This document shows, in pieces, positions 27,337-36,483 of a stretch of DNA of 64,000 nucleotides. Where the stretch lies: contig NZ_BMHP01000003.1 in NCBI RefSeq assembly GCF_014641075.1, positions 992,001-1,056,000 of the forward strand. Reading direction: 5' to 3'. The notes below the pieces were generated by a model that searched no databases, was not told the DNA's origin, and saw only the letters and a list, made by a program, of their open reading frames with translations. The DNA comes from Paenibacillus nasutitermitis. GTDB lineage: Bacteria > Bacillota > Bacilli > Paenibacillales > Paenibacillaceae. Each line of letters starts with the position of its first letter. Positions within the stretch are counted from its first letter, which is position 1. Made by a program: the position numbers and the translations under genes.

Positions 27337-28923
27337 TTACACGATCGGCGTGTCCAGATCTTCGGGTTCCTCATTATTTGGGGAAAGTTTTTTAAGTGCT
27401 TTAGTCGCCGGTCCTTCAATAACCTCACCATCATAAGAGAAACGCGAACCATGGCAAGGGCAATCCCAGGTCCGGTCGCCATTGTTCCAGTCCAGCTCGC
27501 AGCCCATATGGGTGCAGGTTGTATCTACCAGGTGGACCACTCCATCCCGCTCCTTATAGGCGCCAGCACGTTTACCGTTGAACGAGACGACTCCGCCTTC
27601 GCCAAGCTGAAGATCCTCCACATGCTTATGCACCATCTCCAGCTTGCCAGCAATCAGATATTTGGCTACATTGGCATTCTCGGATATCACGTTCTTGATG
27701 CTGGCGCCCACATGAAAACGCTGGGGCGTGTACAGCTTCAGATAAGGGTTGTCTCTCCCAGTTATGCTGTCGCTCAGCAGCATCGCCGCGGCCGTTCCGC
27801 CGCTCATTCCCCATTTGCCAAAGCCGCTGGCCAGATGAACATTCGGCATGCCTGATGTGACGGCACCGACATAAGGCACTTTATCGAGGGTCAGCAAATC
27901 CTGGGCAGACCAGCGGTATGGAATCGAGTCCACATTAAAATGCCGAACGGCATAATCCCGCAGCGCCTCATAATACTGGATCGTGCACAGCCCTTGTCCC
28001 GTCTTATGGTTCTCGCCGCCGACCAGCACCAGCTTCTCCCCGTTTAGCGTTGCCGCCGTACGGACGGAACGCTTCGGATCATCGGCGCTGAGGTACATCC
28101 CTTCCGGGAAATGCTCTCCTTCCGCAATTTTGACCCCCAGCACATAAGAACGCTGGGCATGCAGCCGGGCAAAATAAAACCCATGTCGGTCAATGAACGG
28201 ATAATGCGAGCAAACCACCACATGGTCCCCTTGAACCCGATGTCCGTCTTTGGTTATCACGACGGGTTGCTCACCTTCCTCCACATCGACGGCGGTTGTA
28301 TGCTCATATATGCTTCCTCCCGCTTCCGTAATGCGGGGAAGCAGTCCGCTCAAATATTGCAGCGGATGAAACTGGGCCTGATGATGCATCACGACCGCCC
28401 CGTGGATTGGAACATCCAGTGGAATCTTCTCGACAAAACCGCCGGGGATGCCAAGCTTCGCATAGGCTTCCGCTTCATCCTGCAGCTTGGTCAGGGTATC
28501 AACGGTCTGTGCGTACAAATAAGCGTCCTGCCCGGAGTAGCCGCAATCAATGCCCAGCGACGTGATGGTCCGGTTTACAAATTCAAGGGCGTCCCTGTTC
28601 GCTTCATAATACAGCCTCGCATTATCCTCTCCCAGATCCTTGATCAATTGGGCATAGATCAGATCATGCTGGGCTGTCAGCTTGGCGGTTGTATGTCCGG
28701 TGGTACCGCCCATAACGGTATCTGCCTCAAGCAGCACCACTTTGCGGCCAGCCTCCGCTAACCGGTATGCGGTCGTAATCCCCACGATTCCTCCGCCGAC
28801 AATCACAACATCGGCGGCAGTATCTTCAGCCAGCTTGGGGTATGCGGGAATTTTGGTGGAGTCGCGCCAATACGATTCGGGGAGCTGGGGCAGCTCCACC
28901 GCCGGCTGTTTATTGTTCAACAT
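27337..28923 (-). CDS. yhfW: FAD-dependent oxidoreductase with C-terminal Rieske domain (YhfW-like)
   Basis: The 528-residue protein joins a DadA-type FAD amine/amino acid oxidase-like fold (ADVVIVGGGIVGITTAYRLAEAG, residues 36-60; ASGFGKWGMSGGTAAAMLLS near 365-385) to a C-terminal Rieske [2Fe-2S] domain. The Rieske ligands are CTHMGC and CPCHGS (near residues 470-492). This arrangement matches B. subtilis YhfW; its reaction is not established. ATG at 28923 has GGAG nine bases upstream. It is divergent from the FAH-family gene and ends in a good terminator, so it is monocistronic. Confidence 0.88.
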   Translation of the reverse strand: MLNNKQPAVELPQLPESYWRDSTKIPAYPKLAEDTAADVVIVGGGIVGITTAYRLAEAGRKVVLLEADTVMGGTTGHTTAKLTAQHDLIYAQLIKDLGEDNARLYYEANRDALEFVNRTITSLGIDCGYSGQDAYLYAQTVDTLTKLQDEAEAYAKLGIPGGFVEKIPLDVPIHGAVVMHHQAQFHPLQYLSGLLPRITEAGGSIYEHTTAVDVEEGEQPVVITKDGHRVQGDHVVVCSHYPFIDRHGFYFARLHAQRSYVLGVKIAEGEHFPEGMYLSADDPKRSVRTAATLNGEKLVLVGGENHKTGQGLCTIQYYEALRDYAVRHFNVDSIPYRWSAQDLLTLDKVPYVGAVTSGMPNVHLASGFGKWGMSGGTAAAMLLSDSITGRDNPYLKLYTPQRFHVGASIKNVISENANVAKYLIAGKLEMVHKHVEDLQLGEGGVVSFNGKRAGAYKERDGVVHLVDTTCTHMGCELDWNNGDRTWDCPCHGSRFSYDGEVIEGPATKALKKLSPNNEEPEDLDTPIV

Positions 28924-29113
28924 CTCTTCTCACTCCGCTCTATGGTTAGCCATATGTATTGCTTGCGGATAGGATTTACAAAATTAACCTGAATTATGTA
29001 AACATAGCGATTGTTGCGAAGCACTTAACGTAGCGGTACGATAGAAAGAGAATCTTATCGCAGCGTTCCCAGCGTGCGCTGCGACATGGATACGTATAAG
29101 GAGAGTGACGACT

Positions 29114-29800
29114 TTGTCTGAATTGGACTGGATTCGCAACATCTATTGCGTAGGACGCAATTATTCCCTTCACGCCAAGGAACTGGGCAATGAAGTGCCC
29201 CAGGAACCGATTATATTCTCCAAGCCGACGCATGCCCTCCGCCCCGCGCAAGGAACCGCTCTGCTGCCTGGCCATCTGGGTTCGATCGACTATGAGCTTG
29301 AGCTGGTGGTCCGCATATCATCCACATATGAACCCGGTAAACCTGCAGCGGAACTTATAGACGGCATTGCCCTGGGCATAGACTGGACGGCGCGGGATAT
29401 CCAGACCCGCCTGAAGGCCAACCGCCATCCCTGGCTGCTCGCCAAAGGGTTTCAAGGCTCGGCCATCCTGTCCGAATTCCGGGATATCTCAAGCCTCGAA
29501 CAAATCGCTGAACTGGTCTTCAGTCTCAAGGTCAACGGGCAAACCGTTCAATCCGGCTCCCCGAAGGACATGATCTTCTCCATTGAACAGCTGATTGCGT
29601 ATATCGGCAACAACTTCGGGCTTGGAGCGGGCGACATCATTTATACGGGAACTCCAGCAGGTGTCGGAGCTGTTAATCATGGGGATATGCTTGAGCTGAA
29701 GCTCGCCGGCCTGCCTGAGAGACCTGCTGATCCCGGCGCAGCCAGCACCCGCGGTGAAATCACAGTCGGCCGTCTTGAGGTGGTCTTTTCAAATTCATAA
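29114..29800 (+). CDS. Fumarylacetoacetate hydrolase (FAH) family protein
   Basis: The best start is TTG at 29114, nine bases after AAGGAG; a GTG at 29105 touches the site. The 228-residue product has the FAH fold: IYCVGRNYSLHAKELGN, the metal-binding acidic block IDYELELVVRI, GIDWTARDIQ, and the C-terminal IYTGTPAGVGAVNHGD. Relatives include acylpyruvate hydrolases and oxaloacetate decarboxylases that cleave C-C bonds with Mg2+. The true substrate is unknown. It is about 90 bp upstream of ohr on the same strand. Confidence 0.88.
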   Translation: MSELDWIRNIYCVGRNYSLHAKELGNEVPQEPIIFSKPTHALRPAQGTALLPGHLGSIDYELELVVRISSTYEPGKPAAELIDGIALGIDWTARDIQTRLKANRHPWLLAKGFQGSAILSEFRDISSLEQIAELVFSLKVNGQTVQSGSPKDMIFSIEQLIAYIGNNFGLGAGDIIYTGTPAGVGAVNHGDMLELKLAGLPERPADPGAASTRGEITVGRLEVVFSNS

Positions 29801-29890
29801 ACAGCCTCTTGCGTTTGGTCGACGGACAAACAGGGTAATATAAGAAGGATCGAAAGCCTGACTACATATATTGAAAGGAGAGGAATCAAC

Positions 29891-30307
29891 ATGGGAGTTA
29901 TTTACACTGCACATGTCACTTCACGCGGAGGCCGCGAGGGTGTCGTCCGCTCCTCCGACGGGCATTTGAATTTGAAAACCACTGCGCCAAAAGAAGGCGC
30001 TGAAGGAACAAACCCCGAACAGCTGTTTGCTGCAGGCTACTCGGCCTGCTATCACAGCGCTTTGAAAAGCATTGCCAAAAGCAAAAATATAGATGCCGAA
30101 AAATCGGAGGTAACCGCATCCGTCCAGCTGCATAAAGACGATGACGGCTTCAAGCTTTCCGTTGTCCTAGAGGTGAGCGTGCCGGGTCTGGATGAGAAGC
30201 AGACGATGGAGCTGGCGGAAGCCGCTCATCAGATGTGTCCGTATTCCAAAGCTACCCGCGGCAATATCGATGTGGAGCTGAAGGTCGGCTCGGCACAGCG
30301 AGCGTAA
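29891..30307 (+). CDS. ohr: Organic hydroperoxide resistance protein (OsmC/Ohr family)
   Basis: This 138-residue thiol peroxidase reduces organic hydroperoxides. It has both catalytic cysteines: C53 in GYSACYHSAL and C116 in HQMCPYSKATRGN, the Ohr-specific context. NPEQLFAAGY is another conserved block. AAAGGAGAGG precedes the ATG. No OhrR gene and no clear OhrR operator are present in the adjacent DNA. A very strong hairpin follows. Confidence 0.95.
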   Translation: MGVIYTAHVTSRGGREGVVRSSDGHLNLKTTAPKEGAEGTNPEQLFAAGYSACYHSALKSIAKSKNIDAEKSEVTASVQLHKDDDGFKLSVVLEVSVPGLDEKQTMELAEAAHQMCPYSKATRGNIDVELKVGSAQRA

Positions 30308-30315
30308 TTTCAGCA

Positions 30316-30368
30316 TTTGAGAAACAAGACCCCGGCTGCAGATCGCAGCCGGGGTCTTGTTTCTCAAA
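30316..30368. terminator. Strong terminator hairpin after ohr
   Basis: A perfect 24-base stem (arms 30316-30339 and 30345-30368, loop AGATC) includes the GC-rich core GACCCCGGCTGC. The stem ends in TTT on one side and AAA on the other, so it could act in both directions. It lies 8 bases after the ohr stop. Confidence 0.85.
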
Positions 30369-30449
30369 CTTATTATAGGAATACGGCCCGTTAAACGTAA
30401 CGGCCGCCGCCAGGTTACAATCTTCCGACCGCGGCTTTGTCGTAAAAAA

Positions 30450-30758
30450 TTACTCTCCCAGCACATCCGCTCTTAATTCCCCCGCAATCTCAATCATGAT
30501 GGGGATCACGGCTTTATTCGTGCCGGATACGTATAGATCTCCCTCATAATGCCTGAATGGGATCTTCATATCACCGTAGCTCCATATGAAAAAATCTCCC
30601 TCAATGGACATGCTGGTAGCGCCTGTCACCGTAAATACGTCTGTATAGTAAAAGTCAGGTTTGAACGAGAAATACTGTTTGCATTCTTCCAAAGATATGG
30701 TTTGCGCCGAATTTGTATCTTCCTGAAATGATCTTGTAATTCGATAGCGTTGACTCAT
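30450..30758 (-). CDS. Small hypothetical protein
   Basis: The 102-residue protein is not recognised. The ATG at 30758 has an excellent GGAGG seven bases upstream, so it is probably translated. It is acidic and hydrophilic, with strand-like segments (FYYTDVFTVTGATSMSIEGD, DLYVSGTNKAVIPIMIEIAG) and no signal peptide or membrane span. It lies 39 bp downstream of the nucleotidyltransferase on the same strand and may be in its operon. The similarity of the all-beta pattern to small ligand-binding proteins is only an impression. Confidence 0.55.
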   Translation of the reverse strand: MSQRYRITRSFQEDTNSAQTISLEECKQYFSFKPDFYYTDVFTVTGATSMSIEGDFFIWSYGDMKIPFRHYEGDLYVSGTNKAVIPIMIEIAGELRADVLGE

Positions 30759-30797
30759 TGATATGCCTCCAATATTGTCTTCAACAACAAAAGAAAC

Positions 30798-31631
30798 TTA
30801 GTTTTGTTTTTGTAGAAACAAATTACTCTCCGTATGAATCAAGCGAAGTAGTTCAACCAGGTCACTCAACCGCTTCAATTGTGAAGTATATTCTCTTGAT
30901 TTCTCTCGACGTTTGATCGCGATTGCCTCGCGAATAAGTCCATGCCAACGTTCGGGTAATTGTGTAAGGCCATACTCTCCGGCGCCAATTTTACTGGTCA
31001 CTTCATGTTCTCGAATAGTATAAAATTGCCGCAACATGCCCAGAGTGCACCATTCAACTGCAAAGTCTAATTGTTCCAATGGCACTGAATGCTCCGTCAT
31101 ACCTGTCGAATTAAGGTTTTTTTCCAAGCGGTCAATCCATCCGGTCCAATAAGAATTCATATTATTTATAACGTATTTGGTAAGTTCGTTAGATGATATC
31201 TCATAATTGAAGGACAATGGCTGGCCATACACACAGATGCCGTGTCTCTTAAGGATCCACCATGTGACCGGATTTAAATCGCCGTCTCCATCAGCTTGCA
31301 TTTTTTTATCGAAATAGGTGGGAACGGGCGGGATTTCTCCGACGGACTTTCCCACATCCTCTTGTCGGATATAGGCTCCCATAATATCTAATCCAGAAAA
31401 CGTTTGTTCAACATCCTTGTGCGCTTCCGAAATCAATCGGATGTCAGACGGAGTTAACGTTCGATTAACAAATACGAGAAAATCAATATCGCTTGAGCCT
31501 TCAATAAAAGCATTTAGAGCAGTCGAGCCATAAACATAAACAGATACGACGGTATCCGGGATGCGGGATTGTAGTGATTCACATAATTTTCGCATAGATT
31601 TATCAACAACTTCTGGTATTATTGTAGCCAT
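30798..31631 (-). CDS. Nucleotidyltransferase of the aminoglycoside adenylyltransferase (AadA/ANT) type
   Basis: The 277-residue protein has the nucleotidyltransferase motif: VYVYGSTALNAFIEGSSDID with G35/S36 and metal ligands D48 and D50. The C-terminal half (VEWCTLGMLRQFYTIREHEVTSKIGAGEYG) matches the helical domain of ANT(9)/AadA-like and DUF4111 proteins. Known members add AMP to aminoglycosides such as spectinomycin, but chromosomal relatives often have no proven resistance function. GAAGG is seen before the ATG. The family is clear; antibiotic inactivation is a hypothesis. Confidence 0.8.
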   Translation of the reverse strand: MATIIPEVVDKSMRKLCESLQSRIPDTVVSVYVYGSTALNAFIEGSSDIDFLVFVNRTLTPSDIRLISEAHKDVEQTFSGLDIMGAYIRQEDVGKSVGEIPPVPTYFDKKMQADGDGDLNPVTWWILKRHGICVYGQPLSFNYEISSNELTKYVINNMNSYWTGWIDRLEKNLNSTGMTEHSVPLEQLDFAVEWCTLGMLRQFYTIREHEVTSKIGAGEYGLTQLPERWHGLIREAIAIKRREKSREYTSQLKRLSDLVELLRLIHTESNLFLQKQN

Positions 31632-31858
31632 TCTGATACCCTACCTTCTTAATATTATTATGGTTGTTTGCTTGAGAATCGTTATAGGAAAAAATAAGGA
31701 ACTTACCCAGCATATGATATACGTATTATATTATTCTAAAAAGAGAACATTTCCTAAATCTTTTTTTCTAATTTCATTATTTTGATGCAGGTTATCGTGC
31801 CAGCAGCTTCGTTATAATTATTGGATTGATCTACGTTTACCATCAACGAGGCATGTTT

Positions 31859-32317
31859 TCAAGATCTAAGAATATTTGTCTTCCCGTTGAGCAAATCTTC
31901 AAAGACTGGCCGTTGGACTTTGTTTATTTGATCCAGTGAAATATCATCTATGCTGCAGAACTGTAATTTCAACGATTCGCAAAGATCATCCTGATATCGT
32001 ATCGTATCTCCATCTTCTGATAAGTGCTCACTGTAATCAGTCGAAGCATTAAAGAGAAACATGACGAAAACAACCTTGTTACCATCAGGATAGGTGTATT
32101 CCATCCTGGATCCACTATATACTGCGTACAACTCATATTCCTTAACTGATAAACCTGTTTCCTCAAAAACTTCTCGGATCATTGTCTCTTCAATAGATTC
32201 GCCGGGATTCATGCCTCCACCTGGCAATCCCCAATCTCCGTAATCAGATCTCTGCTGCAATAAAATTCTTCCCTGATCATCTCTTATTATTGCTCCGCCA
32301 GTTACAACATCCCTCAT
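31859..32317 (-). CDS. Nudix hydrolase
   Basis: ATG at 32317 is nine bases after AAGGAG, giving 152 residues. The Nudix box is intact at residues 34-56: GGMNPGESIEETMIREVFEE plus TGL, with the REVFEETGL Mg2+-binding core. The N-terminus GGAIIRDDQGRILLQQRSDYGDWGLPGG is that of MutT/ADP-ribose-type hydrolases. The substrate, a nucleoside diphosphate linked to another group, cannot be told. The upstream overlapping reading frame is doubtful. Confidence 0.9.
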   Translation of the reverse strand: MRDVVTGGAIIRDDQGRILLQQRSDYGDWGLPGGGMNPGESIEETMIREVFEETGLSVKEYELYAVYSGSRMEYTYPDGNKVVFVMFLFNASTDYSEHLSEDGDTIRYQDDLCESLKLQFCSIDDISLDQINKVQRPVFEDLLNGKTNILRS

Positions 32318-32603
32318 ATGCAGTAACTCCTTCTTGTAAGTCATTTCTCAAGTATTCGTGGTTTTTCGGGAAAAGTCCTTTCAGGAAGTGAGTGGTTGTT
32401 AAGTAAAACTCCCGATTGCTGAACAGGCTGCCGGTAAATGACGGCAGCCGTAGTCGTGAAAAAACAACTGTATCCCCCAGCGGATATTTTGGTATTATCC
32501 ACTTCGAGTAGACAAGCAAAAAAACCTCCATGTTATCATGTTGGTCGCGGTAATTTTCCCCATTATAGTAATTAACAATATCCTTATTAAAGCTTGGCTT
32601 CAT
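32277..32603 (-). CDS. Doubtful small reading frame upstream of the Nudix gene
   Basis: ATG at 32603 has GGAG nine bases upstream, and the frame runs 108 residues into the Nudix gene in another frame. Its middle (KYPLGDTVVFSRLRLPSFTG) looks protein-like, while the last 20 residues only mirror the Nudix start. No family is recognised. It could be the truncated end of a lost gene. Treat as a remnant unless homologues are found. Confidence 0.3.
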   Translation of the reverse strand: MKPSFNKDIVNYYNGENYRDQHDNMEVFLLVYSKWIIPKYPLGDTVVFSRLRLPSFTGSLFSNREFYLTTTHFLKGLFPKNHEYLRNDLQEGVTAYEGCCNWRSNNKR

Positions 32604-32784
32604 GCCGTTTGACTCCAATGTACAGACGTTTGAGATCAAGCCGTTTTTGCAGAGATGACGTCTTGTCGGCGCATTGTTGCGGTTGCATATCCCTAACTAT
32701 AATGAAACCAAAAGGAGAATAAGCCTTTGGGTAGGTAAATGCGCCTGCCCTTACAGGTCGGCGCAGCCGTTTATCCTTGATTGA

Positions 32785-33759
32785 TCAGCAAGCATATCGT
32801 AGAAGTGGCTCTATCTCGGTAAACGCCAGCGTCAAAGACGCCGGTAGGCGTTTATCCTTGTCTAAAAGCGAGGGAGTGATGCCGACATTCGTTTTGAAGG
32901 CGGTTTGAAAGCTTCCGGGCGTCTGGTAGCCGACGTGTTCGGCAATATGTGATATCGGCATATCCGTATTTTTGAGCAGATCCATGGCGACCTTCATCCT
33001 GGTTTCCAGCAGCTTTCGCCGGAAGGAAGCGCAATACCGTTCGTTCAAAATGCGGTTGAGCTGCCTTGTACTGACGTTGAGCTGTTTCGCCAGATCTTCT
33101 TCCTTAATATCGCCGTTATAGTGCGAGGCGAAAAACGCGTCGATGACGTTCGTTCGCAGATCGTCCGGCGTCTGTTCCGGGAAGCCGCATACAGTCGCGG
33201 AGGCCGACGGAGCCGATCGGATGATGTCGATCATCATCTGGGCGAACAGGCTCCGGACTTTCGCCAAATAACCGAGCGGCTGCACGCGCAGCTCGTCCTG
33301 AACGGCGCTAACGAGAAGGGACAGCTTGCCCTCGTCCTTTTGCTTATAAAAGGTCATGGCGTCCAGCACGCGGAGAAGCTCTTTAGCTTCACTGCCAGCG
33401 CTAGGCGGCTTGTCGCCCGAAGCTGTCCGATAACTGAAGCGGAAGCATATTTTTACGACGTCGCCCTGCATGACGGATAATTGCGAATGATACGTTCCGG
33501 GCGGGATCACGCAATAGCTGCCTGCCTCCAGCTCCGCATAGGTATTCTCAACATACATGATGCAACGGCCTTCTTGAACAAGATGGATTTCATAGGCGGC
33601 GTGGTTATGGCTGAATTCCTGCCCCCACTTGTATGCAGACGGGCTGAAGAATCCGACGTCAAGATCGATGTCGAAGAGAAGTCCTCCGGCTTCAACGGCA
33701 AGCTTCAAATGGTTGGGATTTCCGCTCGTGTTCTGTTCGTTCAAGGTATCAGCTCCCAT
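32785..33759 (-). CDS. AraC-family regulator with cupin sensor
   Basis: The frame is open far upstream, but starts before about 33780 would overlap the divergent gene; ATG at 33759 is a working choice without a convincing ribosome site. The product (324 residues) has a cupin sensor (FSHNHAAYEIHLVQEGRCIM, GSYCVIPPGTYHSQ) and a C-terminal AraC double helix-turn-helix (EEDLAKQLNVSTRQLNRIL, ISHIAEHVGYQTPGSFQTAF). It is divergent from the sialidase-like/SGNH operon and presumably regulates it. The gene belongs to a GC-rich block. Confidence 0.82.
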   Translation of the reverse strand: MGADTLNEQNTSGNPNHLKLAVEAGGLLFDIDLDVGFFSPSAYKWGQEFSHNHAAYEIHLVQEGRCIMYVENTYAELEAGSYCVIPPGTYHSQLSVMQGDVVKICFRFSYRTASGDKPPSAGSEAKELLRVLDAMTFYKQKDEGKLSLLVSAVQDELRVQPLGYLAKVRSLFAQMMIDIIRSAPSASATVCGFPEQTPDDLRTNVIDAFFASHYNGDIKEEDLAKQLNVSTRQLNRILNERYCASFRRKLLETRMKVAMDLLKNTDMPISHIAEHVGYQTPGSFQTAFKTNVGITPSLLDKDKRLPASLTLAFTEIEPLLRYAC

Positions 33760-33917
33760 GTGCTTCACTTCGGTGTCCATGCAAAGACGTATGCCAAATC
33801 CCGGATTAGTAGCAAGAAAGCCGGAGTTTTTCGGCCGGTAACTCGTATTTTCTTCATCATAATGGATGGAAAGCCAAGCGTAAACTAGGATTAACGAGAA
33901 GGAGAAGATAACAGAGC

Positions 33918-35030
33918 ATGTCCACAATCGAATGTATTCGCTCAGGCATTATTTATCGAAATCCGATTCCTCATGTGTACAGCAAGCATGCGTATTTTCC
34001 GTCCGTTCTGCAGCTTGAAGGAGGGGAGATGGTTGCGTCGTTCGGCATCGGCCAGGCGTTCGAGGCTCCAGATCTGTATACGCATATCGCGCGTTCGACC
34101 GATCAAGGGGAAACTTGGACGCTAGAGAGAAAGCTGTATCCGGGAACGCCAGACAGAATCACGTCAGATGCGTGCCGCCTCTCGCACGGCGAGAACGGAG
34201 AGATTGTCGCCTTCGTCATCCGCCATGACCGAAAGCGTATCAACGAAGGCTTGGCCAATCCGGAAAATTTGGGCTTCGTCGAGGTGGAGCTTCTGTTGTT
34301 CCGCTCCAAAGATGCGGGGCGGACATGGTCCGAGCCTGAAACGATCGAGCCGCCGCTAACGGGTCCGAGTTTCGAAATGACGTCGCCGATCGTGCCGCTA
34401 CGCGAGGGCAGATGGCTGCTGCTGACTTCCACCTGGCGGGGATGGGACGGCTGCTGCCCTAACGGAATGAGAATGGTTGCGTTCGCCTCCGCCGATCAAG
34501 GGAAGTCGTGGCCGTCGTATCTGGACGTTATGGCGGACGAAAGCGACAGCGTCATTTACTGGGAATCCAAAATCGTAGAGTTGGATGACGGAAGGCTGCT
34601 TGCGGCCGCTTGGGCTTATGACGAGCGGGAAAGCAAGGATTTGCCTAATCAGTATGCCATAAGCGGAGGCGTGGAGGGGCCTTTCAGCGCTCCCCGTTCT
34701 ACCGGGTTGCTGGGGCAAACGCTGAATATAATGCAGCTGGACGACGGCAGCATTTTGAGCGTATACCGCCGCATCGACGAGCCTGGTTTATGGGCGAACA
34801 TATCGCAGATGAGCGGAAACGAGTGGGTGAACGAAGAGCAGTTTCCACTGTGGGGTCAGCGCACGAGCGGATTGACGTCGCAGAACGAGAACATGGCCGA
34901 CAATTTCGCTGTGCTGAAATTCGGCGCCCCGAGTCTGTGCCGGTTGGCCGACGGAACCATTTACGTTTCGTTCTGGGCCGTCGAAGACGGAGTGAGCAAT
35001 ATTCGCTGGCTAAAGCTGCGAGTCGGCTGA
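33918..35030 (+). CDS. Sialidase-like (BNR/Asp-box) protein
   Basis: The 370-residue protein is a six-bladed propeller of the exo-alpha-sialidase superfamily. Asp boxes are visible: STDQGETWTL, SKDAGRTWSEP and SADQGKSWPS; the N-terminus has YRNPIP, close to the sialidase (F/Y)RIP arginine motif. No signal peptide is seen, so it is intracellular. AAGGAG stands before the ATG. It is followed 46 bp later by an SGNH esterase and is divergent from an AraC gene, forming a small catabolic unit. Many BNR proteins of this type act on sugars other than sialic acid, so the substrate is open. Confidence 0.82.
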   Translation: MSTIECIRSGIIYRNPIPHVYSKHAYFPSVLQLEGGEMVASFGIGQAFEAPDLYTHIARSTDQGETWTLERKLYPGTPDRITSDACRLSHGENGEIVAFVIRHDRKRINEGLANPENLGFVEVELLLFRSKDAGRTWSEPETIEPPLTGPSFEMTSPIVPLREGRWLLLTSTWRGWDGCCPNGMRMVAFASADQGKSWPSYLDVMADESDSVIYWESKIVELDDGRLLAAAWAYDERESKDLPNQYAISGGVEGPFSAPRSTGLLGQTLNIMQLDDGSILSVYRRIDEPGLWANISQMSGNEWVNEEQFPLWGQRTSGLTSQNENMADNFAVLKFGAPSLCRLADGTIYVSFWAVEDGVSNIRWLKLRVG

Positions 35031-35076
35031 CCATAGCCGGACCCGCATTAGCAGTTGGGCAAAAGGAGGATGTCCC

Positions 35077-36108
35077 ATGTTGAAGTGGATTCCGGCAGCC
35101 GACGGACGGTTTTCCGTGAACGGCTTACCATGGCTCGACGAAAACGGAGGGCGGCTCGCTCGTTTTCCCGATAGGGCGCAAGGAAGCGTTCCCGGCAATG
35201 TATGGTCATTATCCCGCATGACGAGCGGAGGGCGCATCCGGTTCTCGAGCGATTCGGGAGCTTTCTCGATTCGGGCTTCCCACGGCTCCGAGCCGCGGAT
35301 GATCGATATGTCGTCGCTCGGCCATAGCGGGTTGGACCTGTATGCGGGTCCTCCGGGCGAGATGAGCTACTGGGGAACATCAACCCCGCAGTTCGGGGGA
35401 GAAACGTACGAGCATACTTACTTCCACGGGCTTCGGGCAGAAATGAGGGAGTTCACGCTTTACCTGCCCACGTACAATGATTTGGACATGCTGGAAATCG
35501 GACTTGACGAAGAGGCTTCATTCGCAGCGCGGGCGCCGTATGCTTTAGACAAGCCGGTTGTTTTCTACGGCAGCTCGATTACGCAAGGCGGGTGCGCAAG
35601 CAGGCCGGGCAACGGCTACGTGCCGGTTTTGTCCCGGGAAATGAACGTTGATGTGGTGAACCTAGGCTTCAACGGCAGCGGCAAAGGGGAGCCGTCCGTC
35701 TGCTCGCTGATGGCTGAAATTGATGCGGCTTGTTACGTGCTCGATTTCCATGTCAATCTCCCGACCGCAGCGGAGCTGGAGGCTGTGTACGCTCCTTTTT
35801 ACCGACAGCTGCGATCGCTTCGGCCGGAAACGCCGATCCTTATGGTTTCACCGCTCTATTCCAGCAGCGAACGGTATGACAAGCAAACGCAGGCTAAATA
35901 CGGAGGAATGAGAACAATCATAAGGAGCGCGTATGAGGAAGCGGTCGCTCAGGGAGACCGGTATGTGTATACCGTCGACGGTTGCAGCCTGATCGGCCCG
36001 GGAGACGAGGGCGGCTACGTGGACGGCCTTCATCCGAACGACATCGGCTTCCGGCAGATGGCCGATCGACTTCAGCCGATCCTTCGGCAGGCGCTTCGAA
36101 TTCCGTAG
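35077..36108 (+). CDS. SGNH/GDSL hydrolase with N-terminal jelly-roll domain
   Basis: The 343 residues start at ATG after AAAGGAGG. Residues 1-155 form a beta-sandwich of the SGNH N-terminal type (GLDLYAGPPGEMSYWGTS). The catalytic part starts at FYGSSITQGGCASR (block I, Ser), continues with NLGFNGSGKGE (block II) and ends in DGLHPNDIGF (block V, Asp/His). The usual block III GxND is replaced by LDFHVN, with Asn retained. It is probably an intracellular deacetylase/esterase that works with the sialidase-like protein. GC content is clearly higher than in the surroundings. Confidence 0.85.
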   Translation: MLKWIPAADGRFSVNGLPWLDENGGRLARFPDRAQGSVPGNVWSLSRMTSGGRIRFSSDSGAFSIRASHGSEPRMIDMSSLGHSGLDLYAGPPGEMSYWGTSTPQFGGETYEHTYFHGLRAEMREFTLYLPTYNDLDMLEIGLDEEASFAARAPYALDKPVVFYGSSITQGGCASRPGNGYVPVLSREMNVDVVNLGFNGSGKGEPSVCSLMAEIDAACYVLDFHVNLPTAAELEAVYAPFYRQLRSLRPETPILMVSPLYSSSERYDKQTQAKYGGMRTIIRSAYEEAVAQGDRYVYTVDGCSLIGPGDEGGYVDGLHPNDIGFRQMADRLQPILRQALRIP

Positions 36109-36143
36109 CCGCCCAGCATGCCGCGGCATATCGGCTCCCGCAT

Positions 36144-36170
36144 AAAGTCGCCCGATGGGCGGCTTTTTTC
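36144..36170 (+). terminator. Terminator after the SGNH gene
   Basis: AAAGTCGCCC (36144-36153), loop GAT, GGGCGGCTTT (36157-36166) and then TTTT make a classical terminator 36 bases past the stop. It also roughly marks the end of the GC-rich block. Confidence 0.85.
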
Positions 36171-36411
36171 GTGTCAGCCGCTGTTGTCATTCAAGTAACA
36201 ATCACATGAATGTCCATGATCAGATATACGTCAGCTAAGTTGCTCCCCCTCGCCAAGGAATCAATTATTACATGTCTCCGATAATATTTACTATATTGCC
36301 TTCCGTGTCCTCAAGTACTCTTGAATTTACTTGCTGTAGTAGTGAACTCACCTGAAAAGTGGCCTCCACCATAATTAATATTTGTTTCAATTGCTATATA
36401 AAACAGCCAAT

Positions 36412-36431
36412 ACTGACAACGTTATGTCAGT
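36412..36431. promoter_or_regulatory. Orphan operator-like palindrome ACTGACA-N6-TGTCAGT
   Basis: The 20-base palindrome with N6 = ACGTTA is part of a longer perfect stem (36406-36437). The same half-sites and spacing recur at 41362-41381, before the epoxide-hydrolase-like gene. This form resembles TetR-type operators. No gene starts beside it here, so its target may have been deleted. On the minus strand the stem runs into TGTTTTATATA, so a terminator role for the pseudogene is also possible. Otherwise nothing is seen from 36171 to 36483. Confidence 0.5.
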
Positions 36432-36483
36432 ATTGGCCTTATACGGGTTTCTGCCGATTCAAAATTTAATAAAATGGTATGAG

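Noticed and set aside
30798..31631. Proven aminoglycoside resistance gene
   Set aside because: The fold and metal site fit, but sequence alone does not show that an antibiotic is the substrate.
33760..33927. N-terminal extension of the AraC protein with a membrane-like segment
   Set aside because: It would overlap the divergent sialidase-like gene and its promoter and has no ribosome site.
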